From Sandaracinaceae bacterium (GTDB lineage: Bacteria > Myxococcota_A > Polyangia > Polyangiales > Houyiibacteriaceae), in contig JACKEI010000003.1 in assembly GCA_020633075.1 (NCBI GenBank), positions 566,178 to 630,177 of the forward strand: a DNA stretch of 64,000 nt. Direction: 5' to 3'. Position numbers and translations under genes: made by a program. Below the pieces are notes generated by a model. That model was given only the letters and a program-made list of their open reading frames with translations. It ran no database searches and was not told the DNA's origin. Positions 44,438 to 55,645 of the stretch are shown here, in pieces; the first letter of the stretch is position 1; every line of letters starts with the position of its first letter.

Positions 44438-46155
44438 CAGCGCGGCCACCCCAGCACGATGACGACGGCGATGGCGTTGGGAGCCTGTCCAGGTCGGTCC
44501 CCTTGGGCCACGCCGATACCCAGCGTGGTGACGTCTGGGTCGAAGGTGGGCTCGAGGCGTCCGGCGTCTTCGATGCGCGTGACCACCGTCATGAGGGCGC
44601 CCACGCGGCGGTACGCGATGGCGTAGCGTCGCAGCGCCGCGCTCGCACGGTCCGTGATGTCTTGCTCCGTCAGGCTGGGGTCTGCGAAGTAGGCCTCAGC
44701 CGCCTCTTGTGCTGCCTGGGCGAGCAGCTCGTCGCTGGTCACGGGGGCCGTGCGGCGCGCCCGGCGACCTTCGTTGATGGCCGTCACCAGCGCCGCTGGC
44801 GCCGCGGCCGTGTCCACCCGCGCCGTCATCTGCGTGAACACCTCGGTGACCAGGAATGCCGTTCGGTCGCCCTCTTGTACCGCAACGACCGCCAGGCCCA
44901 GGTGCGTCACGCGTGCCTCGAGGATGTTGGAGCGGTGACCGGGGCTGTCCATCAGTCCGCGATGCAGCTCCTCGGCGCTGTAGCCGCGGGCAACGTTCTC
45001 CAGCATCAAGCCGCTGCCGAAGCCTGCCGCCGTGAGGCGCATGGCAGGCGTCCCCGTGGTGGGCGAGTCGTGCCCTACGAAGTCGGACCGGACCATGTCT
45101 CGGCAGTGCGCGTCCGCGACCGCGCTGAGCCCCGCGTGCAGCTCGAGCGCGGGCACCCCGGCGCGGGCGCGCTCCTCGGCGATGCGGGCCACCAGCGCCT
45201 CCCGCACGCCATCTGCAGAGGCCACGCCCCCCGCGTCGGAGGTCGTGATGGCGAGCCGCGTGGGGGCTGCTTCGCCCACGTGCACCTGGAAGTTCGCGAC
45301 CACCGTGACGCCCTGCTGACCACGCCCGAGCAGCTCGACGCCGTACGTGCCGGTCGCTGCCAGCAGGAGACGTACTTGGAAGCGTGGCCCCGCGCCTGCA
45401 GGCGAGCGCTGCGTGTGGCCGTCGGGGTGCGTGACCACGACCTCGGGGTTGCGCAGGTCGCCCAGCAAGGTGCCCGAGAGCAGGAGCGGACCCACCGCGC
45501 GTGCGCGCTCCACGGGCGTCAGCTCCACGCTCCGCCGGGTCAGCACGAAGACCGCGACCCGCTCCGAGCCGGAGGGGAGGGTGGCGACCCCGAAGTGCGT
45601 GAACTCCCCCCGCCCGATCATCGCCGGGATCTGTGCGGCGAGACCCTCCGCGGCGCTGTCGATGTCCGCGTACGCGACATGGGACACCGAGGTGATGGGC
45701 TCGGTCACGCCGAGGTGACGCGCAAAGAACTGCACCACCTCCGCGCCGGGGGCGGCGCCCTGCTGTACGGCCTCGGCGGCGACGAGCGCCGCGATCTGGG
45801 ACAGCCTCCCATCGAGCGCCAGCGGGTGACCTTCGGTGGCGCTCGCCTCCAGCGCGACCTGGGCGAGGCGACCGGCGTCGTCCGCGCCAGGCTCCACGGT
45901 AGTGGGATCGGTCGTGTACTGCGCGGCGCCGGGCCCTTCGACGACCACGTAGCGCGTCGCGGCTCCGGTGGTGGTCCCTGGGGTGGCGCTGCCACCGCAG
46001 CCGAGCGCCAGCGCTGACGCCAGCCACAGGACATGGGCACCCCGCCTTGCTCGGGGCGCACACGCTCCGGGCTCGCGGCGCTGGCCGGAGGGGCAGGAGC
46101 AGGGGACGCCTGGTGGACAGGCAGCGGCGGAGGGCGAGCGGTGTAGTGCGGGCAT
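44437..46155 (-). CDS. Lipoprotein with CAP (SCP/PR1-like) domain
   Basis: A 572-residue protein. An unusually long positively charged N-terminus precedes a hydrophobic stretch and lipobox ALGC (about residue 52). The CAP domain spans about 320-440: REALVARIAEERARAGVPALELH, HCRDMVRSDFVGHDSP, LMLENVARGYSAEELHRGLMDSPGHRSNIL, with the conserved His and Glu residues. The part before it is beta-rich, probably an adhesion or binding domain; a helical region follows. It lies 8 bp downstream of the zinc-ribbon kinase gene, so all three form one operon. Confidence 0.82.
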   Translation of the reverse strand: MPALHRSPSAAACPPGVPCSCPSGQRREPGACAPRARRGAHVLWLASALALGCGGSATPGTTTGAATRYVVVEGPGAAQYTTDPTTVEPGADDAGRLAQVALEASATEGHPLALDGRLSQIAALVAAEAVQQGAAPGAEVVQFFARHLGVTEPITSVSHVAYADIDSAAEGLAAQIPAMIGRGEFTHFGVATLPSGSERVAVFVLTRRSVELTPVERARAVGPLLLSGTLLGDLRNPEVVVTHPDGHTQRSPAGAGPRFQVRLLLAATGTYGVELLGRGQQGVTVVANFQVHVGEAAPTRLAITTSDAGGVASADGVREALVARIAEERARAGVPALELHAGLSAVADAHCRDMVRSDFVGHDSPTTGTPAMRLTAAGFGSGLMLENVARGYSAEELHRGLMDSPGHRSNILEARVTHLGLAVVAVQEGDRTAFLVTEVFTQMTARVDTAAAPAALVTAINEGRRARRTAPVTSDELLAQAAQEAAEAYFADPSLTEQDITDRASAALRRYAIAYRRVGALMTVVTRIEDAGRLEPTFDPDVTTLGIGVAQGDRPGQAPNAIAVVIVLGWPR

Positions 46156-46163
46156 AGCGGCGT

Positions 46164-47855
<1,692 letters not shown>

Positions 47856-47927
47856 CGGCTCAGCTTACCATCATCGGTCGTGCGTCCACCCGGGAGACAC
47901 AGCTCCCCCCGCAAACGGCAAAGAGCC

Positions 47928-47947
47928 GAGCCGCTGGGGCCCGGCTC
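47928..47947 (-). terminator. Possible weak terminator between the SPFH gene and the kinase gene
   Basis: On the minus strand a six-base stem (GAGCCG/CGGCTC, 8-base loop) follows the SPFH gene, with only TTT soon after. Stem strength is good but the T-run is short. Confidence 0.3.
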
Positions 47948-47987
47948 CTCACCGTCCGTTCACGTGTCTGTCTGGTGGCCACCCCGC

Positions 47988-49244
47988 TCAAGCGGGGAAG
48001 CCCGTCCCGCAGTTGGCGCAGAACTTGGAGCCGGCGGCGCCCTGCGTCCCGCAGGCCGGGCAGAAGCGCGGCGCCGGGCTGAGGTTGGTGCCGCACTCCG
48101 CGCAGAACTTGCCGGGGGCGACGTTGGCCTTGCAGCCGGGGCACTGCACGGTCCCACCCGCCGAGACGGGGGCCGCCGCTGCGGCGGGGGGCATCTGCTG
48201 CTGCGGCATCTGCTGTCCCGGCTGCATGGAGCCCATCATCATGTTCGCCATGCCGAAGCCCGCGCCGAGCCCCGCGCCGGCCATCATGCCGCCGCCGGCT
48301 CCGCCGCCCTCTCCGCCGCCCTTCGCCATGCCCTCGCCAGCGCCCATCATGGCCTTGCCAGCGGCGTACGCACCGAAGTTGCCGCCCGCCAGACCCTGCA
48401 CGTAGCGCGCGTCCTGCTGGAACTGCTGGTCCAGCTCGAACTGCTTCTGTGCGGCCTGCGCCTGCGCGGTGCCGATGCCGATCTGCGCGGCGCGCGCGGC
48501 GCGCTTGGCCGTGCCGATCTCGGCCTGGGCGGCCTTGAGCTGCGCCTCCTCTTCCTCGTCCAGGTTGACGCGGAACTCGCCGACGTCGGTGATCTGCACG
48601 CCGATGTCGTTGAGGTCCGGGCAGCGCTGCAAGAAGGTCTGGGCGAGCTGCTGCTGCAGCCGCATGAGCTGCAGGATGCTCTTCTGTTCCGCCTCCATCA
48701 CCTCACCGATGACGGTGGTGACCGAGTTCATGAACTTGCCGGTGAGCCAGCGCGCCACCTCTTCGTTGGTGCCGGTCTGCTGGAGCCCGACGTAGTTCAC
48801 GATGAAGCGCTCGGGGTCGAAGATCTTGAACGCGTACTCGCCGAAGATGCGCGGCGACACCATCTCACCCAGCATGGGGTCCTCGATGTAGCCCAGCGCA
48901 CCACCGAAGCGCTGCCCGTAGATGGGGCGCATGGTGACGAAGTAGAGGTCGGTGACGAAGATGTTCCCGCCGGTGACGTTGTCCACCAAGCGGCCGAGGA
49001 TCGGGATGTTCTGCGACGTCAGCGTGTGCCGCTGACCCACGCCAGCCGTGCGCAGCGCGCCGACCAAGCCGCCGTCGCGGAAGAACACCGCAGCTTCGTC
49101 CGCGTCGACCGTGAGCTGCGCCCCTGTCGGGATCGTGTTCTCCGGGTGCTTGTAGACGATCAGGTTCTTCTTGTCGTCCGGACGCTGGATCAGCATCTCT
49201 TGGATGCCGTCCTTGACGAAGTTCATAACCCTTCCGAAGACCAT
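47988..49244 (-). CDS. SPFH-domain protein with C-terminal zinc ribbons (YdjI-like)
   Basis: A 418-residue protein with GAGGAG six bases before the ATG. Residues about 20-300 resemble the SPFH/virion-core family (IQRPDDKKNLIVYKHPENTIPTGAQLTV, EEEEAQLKAAQAEIGTAKRAARAAQIG helix). Next is a Gly/Ala/Met-rich flexible stretch, then two or three CxxC pairs (CPGC, CAEC, CPAC, CANC) forming double-zinc-ribbon modules at the C-terminus. It likely forms a membrane-associated scaffold. It is upstream of the kinase whose N-terminus has the same kind of ribbon. Confidence 0.82.
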   Translation of the reverse strand: MVFGRVMNFVKDGIQEMLIQRPDDKKNLIVYKHPENTIPTGAQLTVDADEAAVFFRDGGLVGALRTAGVGQRHTLTSQNIPILGRLVDNVTGGNIFVTDLYFVTMRPIYGQRFGGALGYIEDPMLGEMVSPRIFGEYAFKIFDPERFIVNYVGLQQTGTNEEVARWLTGKFMNSVTTVIGEVMEAEQKSILQLMRLQQQLAQTFLQRCPDLNDIGVQITDVGEFRVNLDEEEEAQLKAAQAEIGTAKRAARAAQIGIGTAQAQAAQKQFELDQQFQQDARYVQGLAGGNFGAYAAGKAMMGAGEGMAKGGGEGGGAGGGMMAGAGLGAGFGMANMMMGSMQPGQQMPQQQMPPAAAAAPVSAGGTVQCPGCKANVAPGKFCAECGTNLSPAPRFCPACGTQGAAGSKFCANCGTGFPA

Positions 49245-49441
49245 TCGAGACTCCTCTTCCGCACGTGGATGTGAGTGCGCGTGGGGACACCATACCGGAG
49301 AGCGCGGCGCATGACTACAGTGCACCTCACCCGCCGAGCCGGAACTCCTGGTTGTACGCCTGGCCGAGGCACCTATTCCCCCGAGGGGTCGGTGGGGAGC
49401 ATCCTTTTCGCGCCGAGCAATCCGCGATACACCTCCCTCTC

Positions 49442-50278
49442 ATGTCCTTCTTCGAGCTGGTGCGGCCCAAGGGAGAACCCGGCCCGGTGATCGTCGAGGT
49501 TCCGCACGCGGGCCTCGCCATCCCCGAGGTGGTGGCCGACGAGCTCCTGGCGCCCAAGGACGCAATCATGCGCGACGCCGACCTGTGGGTGGACGAGCTG
49601 TTCGCCGAGGCGCCCGATGTGGGCGCGACGCTGCTCGCGGCCAAGGTGTCGCGCTACGTGGTGGACCTCAACCGCAGCGCCACGGACGTCGACCCGCTGG
49701 CCGTGCTGCGCGGCCCGCACCACCCGCGGCCGGGGGGGCGCGGTGTCATCTGGCGCATCGCGACCGACGGCGCTCCCGTGCTGCGGCGTCCCCTTAGCGC
49801 GGAGCGCTACGCGCGCCGCATCGAGCTCTTCCATGCGCCGTACCACGCGCAGCTGCAGCGGCTCCTGGACGAGACCGTCGCGCGGCACGGTTACGCCATC
49901 CTGGTGGCGGGGCACTCCATGCCCTCCATGGGGCGCGACGTGCGGGGCGGCCCCATCCTCACGCGCGCGGACATCGTCCCCGGTACGCTGGGTGGCTCCT
50001 CCGCGGCTGGCAGCGTGATCGAGGTCATCGACGGGCACTTCCGCGCGGCTGGTCTGAGCGTGGCGCACGACACCCCGTACCGGGGGGGCTACAGCACGGC
50101 CCAGTACGGTCGCCCTGCCGCGGGGGTCCACGCGGTGCAGCTGGAGATCAACCGCGCTCTCTACGTGGACGAGCGTGACAGCCGCCCAAGGGAGGAAGGG
50201 CTGACCGCCCTCCGCCGCCTCCTCACGGACCTTCTGCGCCAGCTGGGCGAGCTCCCGCCGCCCGTCGCAGGGCGCTGA
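49442..50278 (+). CDS. N-formylglutamate amidohydrolase family protein
   Basis: A 278-residue protein. IVEVPHAGLAIP (metal-binding His), RDADLWVDELF, VDLNRSATD, LVAGHSMPSMG (second His) and HAVQLEINRALYVDE are the family's conserved blocks. N-formylglutamate hydrolase performs the last step of one histidine-degradation route, but no other hut gene is nearby, so the substrate may be another N-formyl amide. Start ATG at 49442. Confidence 0.87.
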   Translation: MSFFELVRPKGEPGPVIVEVPHAGLAIPEVVADELLAPKDAIMRDADLWVDELFAEAPDVGATLLAAKVSRYVVDLNRSATDVDPLAVLRGPHHPRPGGRGVIWRIATDGAPVLRRPLSAERYARRIELFHAPYHAQLQRLLDETVARHGYAILVAGHSMPSMGRDVRGGPILTRADIVPGTLGGSSAAGSVIEVIDGHFRAAGLSVAHDTPYRGGYSTAQYGRPAAGVHAVQLEINRALYVDERDSRPREEGLTALRRLLTDLLRQLGELPPPVAGR

Positions 50279-50363
50279 TCACACGGTCCCTTCCACTAGC
50301 CGGCGGACCGCTGGTAGCCTTGCCGGAGCGCGCGCACCTCAGACGCGGGCGCGAGGAGTACCC

Positions 50364-50681
50364 ATGTCCCAAGTTCGCGCTTCCCACATTCTGTTGATGT
50401 ACGCCGGATCCGCCCGGTCCACCGCCACGCGGAGCAAGGAGGACGCGGCGCGTCTCATCAGCGAGCTCAAGACCCAGGTGGACCAAGGCGCCGACTTTGC
50501 CGCGCTCGCCAAGGCTCACAGCGACTGCCCCAGCGGGAGCAGCGGCGGCGATCTCGGTGCGTTCGGGCGCGGGTCGATGGTCAAGCCCTTCGAGGACGCG
50601 ACCTTCGCCATGAGCGTCGGGGACGTGAGCGCCGTGGTGGAGACCGATTTCGGCTACCACATCATCAAGCGCACCGGCTGA
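50364..50681 (+). CDS. Small parvulin-type peptidyl-prolyl isomerase
   Basis: A 105-residue, single-domain PpiC: VRASHILLMY opens, DFAALAKAHSDCPSGSSGGDLGAFGRGSMVKPFEDATFAM is the parvulin core and ETDFGYHIIKRT closes it. No signal peptide, so a cytoplasmic isomerase. Confidence 0.94.
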   Translation: MSQVRASHILLMYAGSARSTATRSKEDAARLISELKTQVDQGADFAALAKAHSDCPSGSSGGDLGAFGRGSMVKPFEDATFAMSVGDVSAVVETDFGYHIIKRTG

Positions 50682-50719
50682 GCGGCGCGGAGAGGCGCGC
50701 GCTCACCGTCTTCCGCGCA

Positions 50720-52520
50720 TCACTCTTTGAGAGGCGTCGCCTTGAGCGCGGCCTTGCCGCCCTTGGTGTAGACCGTGAAGCGCACGCGGGCCGCTTCGTG
50801 GCGGCTCAAGATGGCGTCGCGGTTCTTCTGCAGGGTGACCACGAACTTCTCGAAGGTGACGCCCGCGGTGCTCTCGCCGCACTCCTGCTTGAGCGCGACG
50901 AAGCGGTCGAAGACCTCGCGGAAGTGCCGCTCCTCTTCGTTTGCGGCGCTCTCGGTCGTGCTCTGCGCCAGCAGCTCCTGAGGAATCGAGGCCACCATCG
51001 TCGCGTCCTCGTCGTCGCCGTCGTCGTCCTCGACCGGCGCGCGCGGGGCGGGCGGGGCCGGTCGCGCGGGCGCTGCGGGCGGTGGCGGCGCGGGTGGCGG
51101 CGGGGGCGGCTGCGACGGGCGGGGCCGCAGGGGCCGGAGGGGCCGGACGGGGTGCGGGGGCCGGCGGAGCCGCTTGGGGAGCCGGCGGAGCGGCGGGCGG
51201 TGGCGCGGGACGGGGGGCCGGTGGTGCGGCCACGGGCGCGGGGGCCGCCGCAGGGGGCGGGGCGGCCGGAATGGCGCTGGCGTTGGCCTTGTCGTCCGTC
51301 GCGAAGCCGAAGTACGGCACGGACTCGCGCTCGGCCGGGGCAGCGCCCAGGATCTCGTCCAGGTTGGCCGAGACGCGCGGCGCAGCGGCGCGCCCTTCCG
51401 CCGACACCTTGTCGAGCGCGGTGTTGATGTCGTCTGCCATCTGGCGGTGACCGCTGGCGTATGCGGCGATGTCCAGTCGGTCCACCTCCCGCCGGCTGAG
51501 CGCCCGCACTCCCGCGCGGAGCTTCTTCAAGGGGCGGTCGTGCTCGAGGAAGGAGAACAGGATGCCCAGCAGGCCGAGCACGAGCGCGACGACGATGATG
51601 GCGGGCAAGGGGACGTTGTCCCGGTCTTCGGGGGTCGCGTTGTCGAACACGGCCGTGGGGGACTGCACCGCGTGCAGCGGTCGCCCCACCGCGTACCCGG
51701 CGCCCACGTGCGTGGCGGTGCCGGTCACGGGCGCGTAGATCGCCACGGCGGTCTCGCCCAGCGCGATCGGGGGCGTGGCGTTGCCCTCGGCGTACGCGGC
51801 GTCCGCTCGAGCGGCCGCGAGCGAGCTCGTGAACTCGGGCGTGCCGGGCGCGTTCTGGACCTGCGCGGGCGTCGACGTGGCCACCACGCGGTCACCCATG
51901 AAGAAGGCGACGCTGGCGCCCGGGATGCGCCCAGCGAGGCGCTCGGCGAACGTCTGGTTCAGCTCGGCGGTGTGCACGATGGCACCCACGTAGCGGCCGT
52001 TGTGCGCCACGGCGTGGGTCGCCACGCGATACAGCGTCTCGTTGTAGGTCCAGACGTCGTCGGTGGCGTAGCCCTGGAGCGCTCGCGCGACCACGGGGAA
52101 GGCCTCCAAGCTGGCCTGCGGGGGAGGCGCCGTGCCACCCACCTGTCCGATGATCTGTCCTTGCAGGTCGACTGCGAACAGGATGTCTGCCTTGCCCTCC
52201 TGCAGCGCGTCGTTCAGGCGGGTCAGCTGACGCTCGAGGGCCGTGCGGAGCGCCGGATCGATCACGGTGCGGTCCCGCCGGTCCGTCGCGGCCGCGAGCG
52301 CAGTGCGCACGTCTCCGTTCGCGGCGAGCGGGGCGATGGCGTCGAGTCGCGTGCGCGCCTCGAGCCTCAGCCAGAGCTCGAGCTCCGTGCGGTCGCGGAC
52401 CAGGTCGTCGCTGAGGCGGGTCGCGAACGACCTGTTGTAGGCGTTCTGGGCGAGCATGGTCGCCATGAGCGCGGTGGCGACCAACGCGGCTAGAACGATG
52501 TACCAGAGACGAGAGAGCAT
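50720..52520 (-). pseudogene. Membrane sensor protein resembling MXAN_5187, frame broken in its Pro/Ala linker
   Basis: The first 460 or so residues (from ATG 52520) form one frame: a membrane helix at about 7-25, a periplasmic sensor (dCache/sCache-like, about 30-290), a second helix (IIVVALVLGLLGILFSF), then a HAMP-like helix and a Pro/Ala linker. The conserved C-terminal domain (EERHFREVFDRFVALKQECGES, TFEKFVVTLQKNRDAILSRH, VRFTVYTKGGKAALKATPLKE) continues in another frame, ending at 50720. The join needs a +1 shift (one extra base, or two missing) near 51080-51140. A base-calling error in GC-rich sequence is as likely as a real mutation. Read without the shift, the frame ends at 50703 in Arg-rich nonsense. 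Confidence 0.7.
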
Positions 52521-52522
52521 GT

Positions 52523-53224
52523 TCAGTTACCCGTGAGGAGGATGGGGTCGACGATGACCTCGCGCGCGTTGGCTGCGACGGTCAGGGGAGCGGAGTGAGC
52601 CTCTTCGCCTGCGCGATAGACCTTGAGGACGTACGTGCCCGCGGGGACGTCGGCGAAGCGCCACTCGCCTCGCACATTCACGCTGGCGCAGGCGACGAGG
52701 TCGGGGACAGCCACGAGAAAGCCCTCGAGCTGGGGGTACTGGCGGTCCCGCAGCTCCCAGCGACCTGCGTCGGGGACGGCGATCTCGCGGGCGCGTCCCG
52801 CCGCCGTGCGCAGCGGCGTGAGAGAGGGGAGGGTTTCGGAGTAGATCTCGTGGGCGGTGCCGTCGCGGTTCTCGAGGGAGATACGCGAATTGGCCTGCAC
52901 CACGAGCGTGCGAGGCAGCAGGTCGCCGCCCTCGATGACGTACCCACACCCTCGTGCGCGGGGGTTGCCTTCGCCCGTGAGGACCACGGCGACCTCACGC
53001 TCCGGTGTGACGCGCGGGGGGGCCGGGTCCAGCAGCTCTGCCCACACGTTCCAGTAGTGGTCACGGCGGGTGGCGGGGGGAGGCGTCGCCGTGCCGGCGT
53101 CGCGCGGCAAGCCGACGAGGCCGCGGACGGGCACGGCCGCCGCGTGGGGGGTGGTGGAGGCGAGGGCGAGCAACACGAGCGCTGCGAGCCCCGGCGCGCG
53201 CGTGAGGGAGGACTGGGATGACAT
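52523..53224 (-). CDS. Exported protein with cupredoxin-like and carboxypeptidase-regulatory-like parts
   Basis: A 233-residue protein with signal peptide (APGLAALVLLALASTTPHAAA). SRISLENRDGTAHEIYSETL resembles the Greek-key strand and His environment of cupredoxins, though no full copper site (His-Cys-His-Met) is evident. The C-terminal WRFADVPAGTYVLKVYRAGEE is typical of carboxypeptidase-regulatory-like beta domains. Start 53224 has AAGGGG upstream. It ends 2 bp before the sensor gene starts, so they are co-transcribed. Confidence 0.72.
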   Translation of the reverse strand: MSSQSSLTRAPGLAALVLLALASTTPHAAAVPVRGLVGLPRDAGTATPPPATRRDHYWNVWAELLDPAPPRVTPEREVAVVLTGEGNPRARGCGYVIEGGDLLPRTLVVQANSRISLENRDGTAHEIYSETLPSLTPLRTAAGRAREIAVPDAGRWELRDRQYPQLEGFLVAVPDLVACASVNVRGEWRFADVPAGTYVLKVYRAGEEAHSAPLTVAANAREVIVDPILLTGN

Positions 53225-53322
53225 GCAACCCCTTAGGTTCACACAGGTTCGAGTCGAGATGCTAGCGAAGCGTGGCCCTCGCGGTCAACGCATCGTCTCG
53301 CCGCCAGCGGACGTGGGTAGCG

Positions 53323-54348
53323 CTACACGGGGGGCGGCGCGTAGAAATCCACGACCGCGATCGGGTGTGGATACAGGCGGGCATGCACGCTGCGCGCGGT
53401 CCCGGCCGCGTCCCCACCGATCTGCACGGGCAGGATCTCCTCGCTCTCGATGCGCACGGCGTCCACGAGGAAGTCGATCAGGCGCGGGGTGCGATAGGTT
53501 CCCTTCCAGATCTCGTGGATGTGCAGCGCCACGTCGATGGACTCGAGGTTCACCACCCGGAGGTTGAAGCGGTCCTCCCGGTCGTCGGCAAAGGGGAAGA
53601 TGCGCGAGCCGAAGCCCCAGTACGGGATGGACGAGAAGGTCACGGCGCGCGCCAGCCCCTCGAACAGCGTCTCGCCGTGGCGGATGGGGGCCCCCTCAGG
53701 CTGCCCGTTGGGCCCCAAGCGGTACGCGTCGGCGCCATCGTTGATGACCCGCATGTGGGCGTGCGAGCGGACCAGCACCTCCGGCAGGGTGCGCCCCGCG
53801 ATGGCCACGAAGTAGCTGAAGCGCCCCCGTCCGAAGCGGCGCAGCACCGGGACCTTGGCGATCACGTCGCGCACCTCGTTGAAGTGCCGCAGCGCGAGCG
53901 CGTCCACGCCGACCCCGGCGAACGGCGCCAGCGTGCCCTCCACCTCCAAGAGCCGCAGATCGCGATGACCCCCCTCGCGGCGCAGCCTGCCGAGGTCCGC
54001 GACGACGCCGCGGTGGTGCTTCTGGGCGCCCAGCACCCAGGCCAGCGCGTTCCCGGTCCCGAGGCGCAGCAGCCCGAAGCGAGGGTAGGGGCGCCCCTCG
54101 GCCTCGCACGCACGCACGATGGCGGTGACCATCTGCGAGAAGGTCCCGTCTCCGCCGCCGGTGAGCACCGTCTGGTAGCCCCGCGACACGATCTCGAGGG
54201 CGATCTCACGACCCTCCTCGAGCGAGCGGCTGACGAACAAGTCACCGCTCGCGATGATCTGGTCGAGCACGTCGACCAGCTCGCGCGTCACGTCTTTGGC
54301 GTTGCCGTTGATGACGACGGCGACGCGGTCGCGATGGATCTCCGACAC
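53323..54348 (-). CDS. Diacylglycerol kinase-family lipid kinase
   Basis: A 341-residue protein. The catalytic signature GGGDGTFSQM (about 64-73) and the following LGTGNALAW (about 96-104) are the nucleotide- and phosphate-binding motifs of the DAGK/sphingosine-kinase/YegS family; FAGVGVDALALRHFN is also conserved. It phosphorylates a lipid or diacylglycerol-like alcohol; the exact substrate is unknown. It follows the FabH homologue by 25 bp. Confidence 0.88.
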   Translation of the reverse strand: MSEIHRDRVAVVINGNAKDVTRELVDVLDQIIASGDLFVSRSLEEGREIALEIVSRGYQTVLTGGGDGTFSQMVTAIVRACEAEGRPYPRFGLLRLGTGNALAWVLGAQKHHRGVVADLGRLRREGGHRDLRLLEVEGTLAPFAGVGVDALALRHFNEVRDVIAKVPVLRRFGRGRFSYFVAIAGRTLPEVLVRSHAHMRVINDGADAYRLGPNGQPEGAPIRHGETLFEGLARAVTFSSIPYWGFGSRIFPFADDREDRFNLRVVNLESIDVALHIHEIWKGTYRTPRLIDFLVDAVRIESEEILPVQIGGDAAGTARSVHARLYPHPIAVVDFYAPPPV

Positions 54349-54373
54349 GGGGTTGAGGTCGAAGGACCGCCGC

Positions 54374-55372
54374 TCAGAGGCGGACCAGCCCCGCGCCCCA
54401 GGTGAAGCCGGCGCCGAAGGCCGCGAAGAGGACCAGGTCGCCTTCCTTGACCCGCCCCTCTCCGATGGCCTCGCTCAGCGCCAGGGGGATCGAGGCGGCG
54501 GTGGTGTTGCCGTACTTCTCGATGTTGTGGATGACCTTCTCGGGCGGGATCTCGAGCTTCTGGGCCACGAACTCGTTGATGCGACGGTTGGCCTGGTGCG
54601 GCACCAGCAGCGCGATGTCGGCGACGGTCACCCCGTTGCGCTCCAGCACGGCCTGCGCCACCTCGGGCATCTTGCTGGTGGCCCAGCGGAAGACCTTGGG
54701 GCCGTTCATGGATGGCCACACGCTGCGGTTGTCGATCATCTCGTGGGTGATGCGCGGCATCTGGCAGCTGGCGGGGGACTCGATCCAGAGCAGCTGAGCG
54801 CCGCTCCCGTCCGCGTGCACCTGCACGTCCATGACGCAGCGGTTGGCGTCCTCAGTGGGCCCGAGGATGGTGGCGGCGGCGCCGTCCCCGAAGAGCACGG
54901 CCACGTCGCGGCCCTCGTTGGTGAAGTCGAGGCCGGTCGAGTGCACCTCGCCGCCGACCAAGCACACGCGCTTGTACATGCCCGCGCGAATCCACGCGTC
55001 CGCGACCTGGAGGCCGTAGAGGAAGCCGCTGCACTGGTTGCGGATGTCCAGCGCGGGGATGCCGGGGAGCCCAAGCTTGTCGCCCAGCAGCACGCCGCTG
55101 CCGGGGAAGGTGTAGTCCGGCGAGAGGGTCGCGAAGATGATGGCGTCGATCTCGGAGACCTCGATCTTGGCGCGTTCGCAGGCCATCCGCACCGCCGGCA
55201 CGGCGAGGTCGCTGGGGCCGCACGGGACGTGGTCGATGAAGCGCCGCTCCTTGATCCCGGTGCGCTGTTGGATCCACTCGTCGCTGGTCTCGAACATCTT
55301 CGCCAGGTCGTCGTTGGTGACGACCTTGCTCGGGACGTGATGGCCCACTCCTAGGATGGCAGTACGCAACAT
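54374..55372 (-). CDS. Beta-ketoacyl-ACP synthase III (FabH-like)
   Basis: A 332-residue protein. Catalytic triad C114 (IRNQCSGFLYG), H259 (VPHQANRR) and N289 (YGNTTAAS), with DEWIQQRTGI near the N-terminus and FGAGFTWGAGLVRL at the end, as in FabH. Start 55372 has GAGGAG five bases upstream. FabH begins fatty-acid chains from acyl-CoA and malonyl-ACP. No other fab genes lie nearby, so this may be a secondary KASIII for a branched starter or special lipid. The lipid kinase follows it. Confidence 0.93.
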   Translation of the reverse strand: MLRTAILGVGHHVPSKVVTNDDLAKMFETSDEWIQQRTGIKERRFIDHVPCGPSDLAVPAVRMACERAKIEVSEIDAIIFATLSPDYTFPGSGVLLGDKLGLPGIPALDIRNQCSGFLYGLQVADAWIRAGMYKRVCLVGGEVHSTGLDFTNEGRDVAVLFGDGAAATILGPTEDANRCVMDVQVHADGSGAQLLWIESPASCQMPRITHEMIDNRSVWPSMNGPKVFRWATSKMPEVAQAVLERNGVTVADIALLVPHQANRRINEFVAQKLEIPPEKVIHNIEKYGNTTAASIPLALSEAIGEGRVKEGDLVLFAAFGAGFTWGAGLVRL

Positions 55373-55524
55373 GAGAACTCCTCGTGAGGCTCCGCGATCC
55401 GGAGCGGTGGCGACCAGGTGCGATTGTGCCGCACCCAGGCTGAAGCAGCGGGCGAGACTAGCAGCACCACCGCGAAATGGCACCCATGGGATGCGCCTGT
55501 GCGTGACAGGCCAGGGTCCCAACG

Positions 55525-55553
55525 AAAAACCCCGTGAGCAAGCGCTCACGGGG
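55525..55553 (-). terminator. Rho-independent terminator
   Basis: Perfect 10-bp stem CCCCGTGAGC/GCTCACGGGG with a 4-base loop, followed on the minus strand by TTTTT (55529-55525). It lies upstream of the FabH gene, so it must end a separate short transcript or act as an attenuator in its leader. Confidence 0.8.
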
Positions 55554-55645
55554 TCGGAAATAGGTCAGGCCCGGGGGTGCAAGGAGGGGAGGGACTGCAG
55601 GATGCCCGGGCCTGCGCACGCCAACCGGTCAAAGGCCTACGTGCA
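55525..55645 (-). ncRNA. Candidate structured small RNA or leader RNA
   Basis: Promoter-like TGGACA (55679-55674), 17-base spacer, TACCTA (55656-55651) predicts a start near 55645 and a product of about 120 bases. Three stems can form: GTGCACG with CGTGCGC, CAGGCCCGGG with CCCGGGCCTG (55605-55614/55566-55575), then the terminator. The loop of the second stem holds a C-rich run (CCCTCCCCTCC) able to pair with Shine-Dalgarno sequences. The 5' GGGGGTGCA can also pair perfectly with TGCACCCCC near 55573-55581, which competes with the second stem. Confidence 0.5.

Noticed and set aside
55561..55620. Resemblance to SRP RNA (GGTCAGGCCCGG on the plus strand)
   Set aside because: The conserved GGAAGGAAGCAGC loop that must follow is missing, and the terminator reads on the other strand.
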